In this document: one piece after another, positions 7,126-13,275 of the stretch
Numbering within the stretch: position 1 is the stretch's first letter
How the letters are laid out: every line of letters starts with the position of its first letter
From: Bacillota bacterium
GTDB taxonomy: Bacteria; Bacillota; Clostridia; Lachnospirales; Lachnospiraceae
DNA: 13,275 bases
Assembly: GCA_023398855.1 (NCBI GenBank)
Contig: JAEWRS010000400.1
Location: 1 to 13,275 of the forward strand
Direction of reading: 5' to 3'
Translations under genes and position numbers: made by a program
The notes under the pieces: model-generated
Databases searched by the model: none
Told to the model about the DNA's origin: nothing
Seen by the model: only the letters and a program-made list of their open reading frames with translations

Positions 7126-9234
7126 ATGAAATATTTATTGTCAGTAGATGGGGGAGGAACCAAAACAGAATTTTATATCAGTGATTTACAAGGTAATATG
7201 ATAGATATTTTTACAACTGGATCAACTAGTATCAAGTCGGTTGGAAGGGAAAAATCCTATGACCAGCTAAAGGCAGGGATTGATCGGCTAAAAGAGGAAT
7301 ATCAAATTATCCCTGATGATATTTTAATGGGAGTATTTGGAATGTCAGGATGTGATTCTGATAAAGATTATCAGATGATTCTTGATCAGATTTTGAATCT
7401 GGGATTTACAAAAAACAATGTTCATTTATGTAACGACGGTGTACCGGCATTTTATGCTCAAACACTGGAACCGGGAGTTGTAGTGATTGCAGGAACCGGT
7501 TCAATCGTAATGGGGATAGATAAACAGGGGGAGGTCAGACGTTCGGGAGGTTGGGGATATCATTTCAGTGATATTGGATCCGGCTATTGGATTGGATGCG
7601 AGATATTAAAGAGAACTCTTCTTTATTGTGATAACTGTTACCCATATGCACCTGTATTTGAACGGGTCAGAGGCTATTTCCAGGCGGAAAGATATACAGA
7701 ACTTCCATATACAGTGACGGAAATTAAAGATAGTTATAAAATTGCGGGCTTAGCTTATGAAGTTGTAAAAGCAGCCGAAGAGCAGGAAGAATTATCCATT
7801 GAAATTTTAAAAGATGGAGCCAAACAATTGGCTGATCAGGTTGTGGGTATGGTAAAACAACTGGATTTATCAAAGTCTCCAAAGATCGTTTTTTCAGGCG
7901 GCGTATTAAAAAGTAAGGTTTATCAAGAGATGCTTAAGTCGGAAATCAGAAAATTAATTCCTGATCAGGATATTCAGTTTTATATTCAGAAGAATAAGCC
8001 ATCCTTTGGAGGGATAAAGTTAGCACAGCGGCTGCTGGATAAGAGGAAAGAAATTGTCCTGCAGGTATTTACCGGAGGATATTTGAATAAAGAGACTACT
8101 TATGAAGAAGTGGAAAGCAAATTAAAACCAATACTGGAAAATATAAGGGTGACAAAGGTAATTATCGGATGGTTTGCTGATGAGGAGCTATATAAAAAAA
8201 TAAAAATAATGATACATATGTATCAGGCAGAATTATATTTATGGATGCCGGTTTTTTCAGAGACAGGATTGCTGGAACCGGTAAGTTTCCTGCAGGATTT
8301 CCGGGGGGAAGAAGTAAAAAGTTATCGGCTGAATGACGGAGAAAATTTTGAGTTTTATTGCCCTAATGTAAAGCAAAACAGAGAAAGTGTAAAACATATT
8401 TATGAAAAACATTTTAGTAAAGTAGGCTTTGATGGAATATTTTTAGATAAAATCAGGTATTCTTCCTTTTCCAATAAAATTACCGGAGTGTTTAGCTGCT
8501 TCTGTCCTGAATGTATGAAGAAGTATGAGGAAAGACAACTGGATGCCGATGAATTACGTATGGAGATGGATAAAGTTGTTGATGGACTGGAAGGTTATGA
8601 CAGACACCCGTTAAAATGCTTATCTTATGAAGCTGGAAGATATGGGTTTGATAATCCCATCTGGAAAAAATTTTTTGACTGCAAAGCAGATTTTATCTAT
8701 GATTCGTTAAAAGAAATTACCGGTTACTTCCGGGGGCAGGGGCTGAAGATCGGCATGGATGTGTTATCACCTTTTTTAACACATTTTACCGGACAGGATC
8801 TGTCAAGACTCAAAGGATTAACAGATTTTATGAAACCTATGATGTATCGGATTACTAGTGCTCCGGCAGGACTTCCATTTGAATATGACAGCTTCCTGTC
8901 TGGCACCACCAGCTTTGATACTCATACGGTAAGGAGAGAGTTTAATGAGCTGATTGGAATTAGGCCAAGCGGGGAGAACCAGTTTGATCTTGATTTTGTG
9001 AAATCAGAACTGGAGATTATGGAACGAATGGATATACCGGTATATTGCGGGATCGAGGTCAACAGAATTAAGGATGTTGTACAGGCAGATCCGGAATATA
9101 TAAAAGATACAATTAATACTCTGTCTCAAACAAATATTAAAGGATTTGTGTTATCCTGGAATATCCTATCGGCACCGGAAGAAAATATTGAGGCAGTCTA
9201 TCATTGCTTTGGAAGCAGGGGTGAAATGCAATGA
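7126..9234 (+). CDS. Fusion of BadF/NAGK-type sugar kinase and glycoside-hydrolase-like TIM barrel
   Basis: This is one uninterrupted 702-residue frame. Residues 1-305 are an ASKHA sugar kinase of the BadF/BcrA or N-acetylglucosamine kinase family: DGGGTKTE (8-15), ND (103-104), AGTGS (122-126), GGWGYHFSDIGSGYWIG (141-157) and FSGGV (256-260). After a short charged linker, residues about 312-702 resemble uncharacterised glycoside-hydrolase-like barrels. They show FDGIFLDKIRY (435-445), a small Cys group CFCPEC (458-463), IGMDV with Asp545, YCGIEVN with Glu644, and a final strand GFVLSWN with Trp678. The candidate catalytic acids are Asp436, Asp441, Asp545 and Glu644. There is no signal peptide, so both halves should act in the cytoplasm on an imported substrate, perhaps hydrolysis followed by phosphorylation of the released (amino)sugar. 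The kinase half is secure. The barrel assignment is by motif pattern, and the substrate is unknown. It overlaps the ABC ATPase gene by ATGA. Confidence 0.85.
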   Translation: MKYLLSVDGGGTKTEFYISDLQGNMIDIFTTGSTSIKSVGREKSYDQLKAGIDRLKEEYQIIPDDILMGVFGMSGCDSDKDYQMILDQILNLGFTKNNVHLCNDGVPAFYAQTLEPGVVVIAGTGSIVMGIDKQGEVRRSGGWGYHFSDIGSGYWIGCEILKRTLLYCDNCYPYAPVFERVRGYFQAERYTELPYTVTEIKDSYKIAGLAYEVVKAAEEQEELSIEILKDGAKQLADQVVGMVKQLDLSKSPKIVFSGGVLKSKVYQEMLKSEIRKLIPDQDIQFYIQKNKPSFGGIKLAQRLLDKRKEIVLQVFTGGYLNKETTYEEVESKLKPILENIRVTKVIIGWFADEELYKKIKIMIHMYQAELYLWMPVFSETGLLEPVSFLQDFRGEEVKSYRLNDGENFEFYCPNVKQNRESVKHIYEKHFSKVGFDGIFLDKIRYSSFSNKITGVFSCFCPECMKKYEERQLDADELRMEMDKVVDGLEGYDRHPLKCLSYEAGRYGFDNPIWKKFFDCKADFIYDSLKEITGYFRGQGLKIGMDVLSPFLTHFTGQDLSRLKGLTDFMKPMMYRITSAPAGLPFEYDSFLSGTTSFDTHTVRREFNELIGIRPSGENQFDLDFVKSELEIMERMDIPVYCGIEVNRIKDVVQADPEYIKDTINTLSQTNIKGFVLSWNILSAPEENIEAVYHCFGSRGEMQ

Positions 9235-10724
9235 AGCGGATATTAGAGATGAAGCACATATATAAAGATTTTGGAAGTGTAAAGGTGTTGAATGATATTG
9301 ATTTTTCACTGGAAAAGGGGGAAGTCAGAGCTCTTTTAGGCGCGAATGGTGCAGGAAAATCTACATTGATAAAAATAGTGGGCGGTGTTCATGCTCCATC
9401 CAAAGGTGATATTTACTTAAGAGGAGATAAGATAAATTTTAAGGACAGTTATCATTCAAAACAATCAGGCATTAGTGTGATCTATCAGGAACTAAGTCTA
9501 GTACCTACACTATCGGTAATTGACAATATCTTTCTTGGCAGGGAAGTGACATCCGGTGTCTTTTTAAAAAAAGAGGAGATGAGAAAAGAATATGAAGATA
9601 TTTGCCGGCGTTTTTCATTTGATATTCCTGCAAATGCGATTGTGTCAAAGCTGAGCATTGCCAGGCAGCAGATGGTAGAGATTATGAAAGCAGTATCCTG
9701 TGATACTGAGATCATTATTATGGATGAGCCTACAACTTCACTTACTAATAATGAGAAAGCAAGCCTTTTTGGAATTATTGCAAAGCTAAAAGAAGTTGGG
9801 AAAAGTATTATTTATATATCACATATCTTAGATGAGATTTTTATAAATTGTGGTAGCGCCAGCATTATGAGAAATGGCATTATGGTGGGAAGCTATGATG
9901 TAAAGGATCTTACAAAAGAAAAAATCACTCAGTTGATGACTGGCATTGACAGCAGCAATATTGCAGGAAAAAAACAGACCTTTCATGCAGATTATACAAG
10001 CGAACCAGTTTTGGAAGTCAGAAATCTTGGTCGGGGAAATGTGGTAAAAGATGTGTCCTTTAAAGTTCATAAAGGGGAAGTGGTAGGAATTGCCGGCCTG
10101 GTCGGTTCTAAACGAACGGAGATCATTAATCTGATTTATGGAGTGGACCATTGTGACCGGGGTGAAATTTTAAGAAATGGAACAGTTGTAAAGATAAGAT
10201 CACCTAAGCAGGCGATTCACCATAAAATCGGTTTCATTCCGGAAGACAGAAAACATCTTGGCCTGATACTGGGACAGGAAATCTATAAAAATTCTACGGC
10301 TGTCCAGGTTGGAAAGTTTAAGACGTCAGGCTTCCTGAATAAAGGGAAAGAAATAGAATTCGCTGAATTTGCAGTAAAGAAACTGGGCATTAAGATCAGC
10401 AATGTAAAACAGAAGGTAAAAAACTTAAGCGGCGGCAATCAACAGAAGGTTGTAGTATCCAAATGGCTGAATCAGGATATGGATTTGATTATTTATGACG
10501 AACCTACCAAAGGAATTGATATTGCGGCAAAGGAAGACATTTTTCGTACTGTAGAGGAATTCTCAGGACAGGGAATAGGGGTCATATTTATTTCATCCGA
10601 TTTAGAGGAAGTGATCCGTGTTGCAGACCGGGTACTGGTAGTCAGAGATGGAACGGTTGTTAGTGAGTTGAATAATGACAAGCTTACAGTTCAGGAAATT
10701 ATGGATGAGATATTTGATGTATAG
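9231..10724 (+). CDS. Sugar ABC transporter ATPase, two-domain RbsA/MglA type
   Basis: The 497-residue protein has two nucleotide-binding domains in tandem, as in RbsA, MglA and XylG. Domain 1 has Walker A GANGAGKST (37-45; most relatives have GENGAGKST), a Q-loop in VIYQELSLV, the signature LSIARQQ (141-147), Walker B IIIMDEPTTSL around Asp165-Glu166 and a switch His in ISHILDEI. Domain 2 has the usual degenerate P-loop GLVGSKRTE, the proper signature LSGGNQQK (399-406) and YDEPTKGID (422-430). It energises import through the permease encoded next and works on the inner face of the membrane. The start codon lies in the stop of the fusion gene (ATGA), showing tight coupling of kinase/hydrolase and transport. 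The substrate class is a monosaccharide or a small glycoside; the exact sugar cannot be told. Confidence 0.94.
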   Translation: MKRILEMKHIYKDFGSVKVLNDIDFSLEKGEVRALLGANGAGKSTLIKIVGGVHAPSKGDIYLRGDKINFKDSYHSKQSGISVIYQELSLVPTLSVIDNIFLGREVTSGVFLKKEEMRKEYEDICRRFSFDIPANAIVSKLSIARQQMVEIMKAVSCDTEIIIMDEPTTSLTNNEKASLFGIIAKLKEVGKSIIYISHILDEIFINCGSASIMRNGIMVGSYDVKDLTKEKITQLMTGIDSSNIAGKKQTFHADYTSEPVLEVRNLGRGNVVKDVSFKVHKGEVVGIAGLVGSKRTEIINLIYGVDHCDRGEILRNGTVVKIRSPKQAIHHKIGFIPEDRKHLGLILGQEIYKNSTAVQVGKFKTSGFLNKGKEIEFAEFAVKKLGIKISNVKQKVKNLSGGNQQKVVVSKWLNQDMDLIIYDEPTKGIDIAAKEDIFRTVEEFSGQGIGVIFISSDLEEVIRVADRVLVVRDGTVVSELNNDKLTVQEIMDEIFDV

Positions 10725-10738
10725 AGGAGATGTGTGAT

Positions 10739-11704
10739 ATGAAGAATAAAATGGGTGTACTGAAAAAAATGAATTTTCGGGAATATGGTGTTGTTATTGG
10801 TTTTATTCTGCTGTGTGTGGTCATCTCATTTGCAACTCCGGCCTTTGCAACTCAAAAGAATATCTTAAACCTGTTACGGCAGTCTTCCATCATCGGCATT
10901 ATCGCAACAGGAATGACATTTGTAATTATATCAGGAAGCTTTGATATCTCCGTTGGGGCGGTAGCTGCTTTGTCAGGTGCGGTAACAATGAAACTGATAA
11001 CAATGGGGAATGGAGTTCCGGTAGCAATCGCTGTTTTGGCAGCTCTTGGAATCAGTGCAGTGGTGGGACTAATTAATGGTATTGCAGTTGCCAAAATTAA
11101 TGTACCTTCCCTGATTGCAACCATGGCAATGGTAAGTGTAGTAAAAGGTGCCATGCTGATGTTTACCGGAGGTTATCCAATTACAAGAACAATTCCGGTA
11201 CTGGATACCATCGGAAATGGATATGTGGCTGGAATTCCCATTCCTGTCATCATATTTGCAGCAGCGGTTGCCATAGCTTTTGTAATTCTTACAAAAACAC
11301 GATTTGGAAGATATGTTTATTCTGTTGGCGGCAATGAAGAAGCCAGTAAATTAAATGGAATCAATGTAGACTCTTATAAAATAAAGGTATTTGTAATCAA
11401 TGCAGTTTTAGCGGCATTGGCCGGGATTGTACTGGTAGGCAGAATGGGAACGGCCAGTCCGGTAGCGGGAGATGGTTATGATATGGATGCAATTGCATCA
11501 GTAGTAATTGGCGGTACTTCTGTTGCAGGCGGATCAGGATCTGTACTGAAAACAGTCATTGGAGTGCTGCTTATGAGCGTGATTAATAATAGTTTTAACT
11601 TACTTGGTGTAGATATGTATTTTCAATATATATTTAAAGGATTAATTATATTAATCGCAGTGGGAGCAGATTCATTTAGTAAAAAGCAGATGGCTTCAAG
11701 TTAA
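10739..11704 (+). CDS. Sugar ABC transporter permease, RbsC type
   Basis: The start is the ATG at 10739 because AGGAG at 10725-10729 lies nine bases upstream. The in-frame ATG at 10730 touches that site directly and cannot be used. The 321-residue length is typical. The protein is a multispanning membrane protein with the conserved RbsC patterns GMTFVIISGSFDISVG near residue 60, NEEASKLNGIN (the cytoplasmic coupling loop that contacts the ATPase) and SVVIGGTSVAGGSGS, followed by the closing helices ending in FKGLIILIAVGAD. It presumably forms a homodimeric channel. It lies 14 bases after the ATPase gene and 27 bases before the binding-protein gene. Confidence 0.94.
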   Translation: MKNKMGVLKKMNFREYGVVIGFILLCVVISFATPAFATQKNILNLLRQSSIIGIIATGMTFVIISGSFDISVGAVAALSGAVTMKLITMGNGVPVAIAVLAALGISAVVGLINGIAVAKINVPSLIATMAMVSVVKGAMLMFTGGYPITRTIPVLDTIGNGYVAGIPIPVIIFAAAVAIAFVILTKTRFGRYVYSVGGNEEASKLNGINVDSYKIKVFVINAVLAALAGIVLVGRMGTASPVAGDGYDMDAIASVVIGGTSVAGGSGSVLKTVIGVLLMSVINNSFNLLGVDMYFQYIFKGLIILIAVGADSFSKKQMASS

Positions 11705-11731
11705 GCCCAAAAAAGAAAAGGAGAGAATAAT

Positions 11732-12748
11732 ATGAAGAAGAAAATGAAAAAAGTATTAGCATTTGGATTGGCAGTGGTGATGGCGGCGGGTATGACTGCT
11801 TGTTCTACCCCAACTCCAACCAAAGAAGAGACTACAGCAGCTACAGAGGTCCAAGAAACAGAGGCAGCCGGTGGGACAAAAGACGAGTATAAAATCGCAG
11901 TTTTACTTCCCGGCCCAACAGGTTATTTTGTAGCTACAAAAGAAGGAATTGATGCAGCTGCAAAAGAAAATAATGTAAAGATTGAATATGCAGATGCACA
12001 GTGGGATGCTTCCAAACAGCTTGCTCAGGCAGAAGATTTTATTGTAAAAGGTGTGGATTTAATCGCAATATGCTCTGTTGATTCAGGATCAGGTGAGAAG
12101 ATTGTAAAATCTGCTAATGAATCTAATATTCCAATTCTTGCATTTACCAATGCAATTGGTGAGGAGGAAAACGGACAATATGATGGTCTTGTATCTTATG
12201 TAGGACAAAATGAAGTAAATACAGGTGCAGTAACCGGTGAACTTGCTAAACAGTTGTTAGGTGAAAAAGGCGGAAAGGCAGTTCTCATTGAAGGCGTTCC
12301 GGGAACAACACCACAGATCAATAGAAAAAAAGGATTAGAGCAGGCATTGGAAGGCAGCGATATTAAAATTATTTTTAATCAGACATCAAACTGGGAAAAG
12401 GAACAGGCACTTAGAATAGTAGAAGATATGATTCAGAAAAAAACTGAGTTTGATATTGTAATCTGTCAGGATGATAACTCTGCAACTGGGGCAGGACAGG
12501 CTTTAAAAGAAGCAGGATTAAAAGATACTGTAAAAGTTATCGGTCTGGGCGGAAGTATTGATGGTCTACAGGCAGTTAAAGCTGGTTTAATTGATGGTAC
12601 TACCTATATGTCAGCAGTTGAAGAAGGGCATGTAGCTATTGTAACAGCAGTTAATTTCTTAAAAGGTGAAACAGTTGCTCCTGTTACAGAAATTAAACAG
12701 GTTGAAGTAAATAAAGATAATGTAGATACTTTTAAAGGGGAGTGGTAA
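11732..12748 (+). CDS. Sugar-binding lipoprotein of the ABC importer (RbsB-like, Peripla_BP_4)
   Basis: The 338-residue protein has an AAGGAG ribosome site eight bases before the ATG. The signal is KKKMKK, a hydrophobic stretch and the lipobox MTAC with Cys24, then a Thr/Glu-rich linker (about 25-50). Residues about 52-338 are a type I periplasmic-binding fold: YKIAVLLPGPTGYFVATKEG, WDASKQLAQAEDFIVKGVD, ILAFTNAIG, VLIEGVPGTTPQINRKKG, FDIVICQDDNSATGAGQAL and VKVIGLGGSIDG. This is the extracellular receptor that hands sugar to the permease. The aromatic residues at the usual ligand positions (Phe after TGY, Trp in QWDAS) suggest a pyranose ligand, but identity cannot be deduced. It is the last gene of the operon, and transcription should continue into the hairpin-rich region downstream. 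Confidence 0.94.
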   Translation: MKKKMKKVLAFGLAVVMAAGMTACSTPTPTKEETTAATEVQETEAAGGTKDEYKIAVLLPGPTGYFVATKEGIDAAAKENNVKIEYADAQWDASKQLAQAEDFIVKGVDLIAICSVDSGSGEKIVKSANESNIPILAFTNAIGEEENGQYDGLVSYVGQNEVNTGAVTGELAKQLLGEKGGKAVLIEGVPGTTPQINRKKGLEQALEGSDIKIIFNQTSNWEKEQALRIVEDMIQKKTEFDIVICQDDNSATGAGQALKEAGLKDTVKVIGLGGSIDGLQAVKAGLIDGTTYMSAVEEGHVAIVTAVNFLKGETVAPVTEIKQVEVNKDNVDTFKGEW

Positions 12749-12880
12749 GATTTTTGCAAAAAAAAATCACTGCACAGTTCATATGGCTTTAGCATCTTTT
12801 GAACAGTCTGTGCCGGAAGTGGCCAGCTGGGAAAAAGCTAAAAATTAGCATCAATGAAATTTGATTGATGTAAGCGGTCG

Positions 12881-13144
12881 TTGGTAATTGATTGGACAGG
12901 TACTTATGAATTTCCCCAGGTACTGATGATCCAATACGCCAACGGTCGCTTTCATTTTTATTCAGTATTTTGGAAACAAGGCGAAAACCATTTTAAGAGT
13001 AGCCGCCATCCTTATATTGCGGCTCAGTATACAGCAGATGGAGATTATCAGTCTTCTCTAATCCGTAACGAAACGGATAAAATATCAAAAGAGACTGTAA
13101 CAAATGCGGAAGCTTTAAAATTGCCCTATAAATCGGTATCATAA
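12881..13144 (+). CDS. Doubtful 87-residue reading frame (TTG start), possibly a gene remnant
   Basis: This frame begins at a TTG with no ribosome site. The frame opens only four codons earlier, after a TGA, so no ATG is available. The product is Tyr-, Phe- and Trp-containing (FHFYSVFWKQGENHF, then HPYIAAQYTADGDY) and has an ordinary amino-acid mix, so it could be the tail of a decayed gene. I recognise no family. The sequence also forms several perfect hairpins, which a small RNA would explain as well. Its stop codon lies inside the terminator stem at 13124-13161. Confidence 0.2.
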   Translation: MVIDWTGTYEFPQVLMIQYANGRFHFYSVFWKQGENHFKSSRHPYIAAQYTADGDYQSSLIRNETDKISKETVTNAEALKLPYKSVS

Positions 13145-13171
13145 GAGCAATGATTATAGGGATTTCTTTTC
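13124..13171 (+). terminator. Rho-independent terminator at the end of the sugar operon region
   Basis: CCCTATA (13124-13130) pairs with TATAGGG (13155-13161), and ATCAT (13138-13142) pairs with ATGAT (13150-13154) inside. The structure is followed by ATTTCTTTTC. It should stop rightward transcription coming from the binding-protein gene and the hairpin region, ahead of the oppositely oriented tRNA gene. Confidence 0.6.
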
Positions 13172-13187
13172 AAAGCAATTAAAATTA

Positions 13188-13233
13188 TAAAAAAACACTG
13201 TATAATCCTGGTAAATATAAGGAAGATACAGTG
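13188..13233 (-). terminator. Terminator of the leftward tRNA transcript
   Basis: On the minus strand, CACTGTAT (complement of 13226-13233) pairs with ATACAGTG (complement of 13196-13203), with a further TCC/GGA pair inside. It is followed by a run of T (complement of the A run 13188-13195). It begins nine bases after the tRNA 3' end, the usual arrangement for a tRNA operon end. Confidence 0.8.
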
Positions 13234-13241
13234 CTTACCTA

Positions 13242-13275
13242 TGACCTATCCGAGAATCGAACTCGGGTTTCCGCC
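13242..13275 (-). tRNA. 3' part of a tRNA gene (identity not determinable)
   Basis: On the minus strand the edge sequence contains a perfect T arm: stem CCGAG (complement of 13262-13266), loop TTCGATT, stem CTCGG (complement of 13250-13254). It is followed by a seven-base acceptor strand ATAGGTC and discriminator A at 13242. No CCA is encoded. The anticodon lies beyond base 13275, so the amino acid cannot be read. The expected 5' acceptor strand is GACCTAT. Confidence 0.88.

Larger units (their letters stand above)
12772..13171 (+). ncRNA. Hairpin-rich 3' region, possible long structured 3' UTR or noncoding RNA
   Basis: The stretch after the binding-protein gene contains a chain of inverted repeats: GCACAG/CTGTGC (12772-12777, 12808-12813), CATCAAT/ATTGATG (12849-12855, 12864-12870), a 13-bp stem AAGCGGTCGTTGG/CCAACGGTCGCTT (12872-12884, 12939-12951) with inner ATTGGA/TCCAAT and GTAC/GTAC pairs, AGCCGC/GCGGCT (13001-13006, 13019-13024) and ATCCGT/ACGGAT (13061-13066, 13073-13078). 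It ends in a terminator. All arms except two wobble pairs in the long stem are perfect. This could be a processed 3' RNA or an independent small RNA. No known RNA family is recognised. A weak reading frame overlaps part of it. Confidence 0.4.

Noticed and set aside
10730..10738. ATG at 10730 as the permease start
   Set aside because: The Shine-Dalgarno AGGAG at 10725-10729 abuts it; the ATG at 10739 has correct spacing.
12750..12768. GATTTTTGCAAAAAAAAATC inverted repeat as terminator of the sugar operon
   Set aside because: The stem is only A-T pairs and no U tract follows on the plus strand. The hairpin at 13124-13161 is a better candidate.
12783..12848. 21-residue frame starting at an ATG (MALASFEQSVPEVASWEKAKN)
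   Set aside because: It has no ribosome site, lies in hairpin arms and resembles no known peptide. It could be a fragment of a decayed gene but cannot be supported.
1..13275. CRISPR array, transposase or prophage genes
   Set aside because: I saw no regularly spaced direct repeats and no transposase, integrase or phage structural motifs.

Overview
The window looks like a chromosomal segment of a motile, anaerobic Gram-positive clostridium. It is most likely a member of the Lachnospiraceae (Clostridium cluster XIVa, Lachnoclostridium/Lacrimispora-like). The basis is moderate-to-low GC, strong GGAGG ribosome sites, a DUF3793 gene, a Cache-type chemoreceptor, a Maf-type flagellin glycosylation protein and clostridial lipoprotein signals. 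This placement is inference from gene content; no database was searched.

Left part (1-2033, minus strand): three genes run leftwards. They encode a 94-residue protein of unknown function, a 96-residue carboxypeptidase-regulatory-like (CNA-B-type) single-domain protein starting at TTG, and a large MAF_flag10/DUF115 protein that leaves the window at base 1. The two small genes are separated by a spacer bracketed by a perfect 14-bp inverted repeat. Middle-left (2278-4840, plus): a dCache methyl-accepting chemotaxis protein overlaps by ATGA an FMN-binding-domain lipoprotein, and the pair ends at a strong terminator. Then (4840-5743) a GC-rich, hairpin-forming leader precedes a DUF3793 gene.

Right part (5918-12748, plus): one operon begins with a textbook sigma-A promoter (TTGACA, 17 bp, TATAAT) whose start point lies on an 18-bp near-palindrome. 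It encodes a degenerate ROK-family regulator, a 702-residue fusion of a BadF/NAGK-type sugar kinase with a glycoside-hydrolase-like TIM barrel, and a complete RbsABC-type sugar importer (two-domain ATPase, permease, lipoprotein binding protein). The simplest reading is uptake of a sugar or small glycoside by the ABC transporter, cytoplasmic cleavage and/or phosphorylation by the fusion enzyme, and control by the ROK protein at its own promoter. The fusion enzyme is the most unusual item in the window.

Right end (12749-13275): about 420 nt after the binding-protein gene hold a run of hairpins, including a 13-bp stem, ending in a terminator. A weak TTG-start reading frame overlaps them. On the minus strand the 3' part of a tRNA gene enters from the right edge, followed by its own hairpin plus U-tract terminator.
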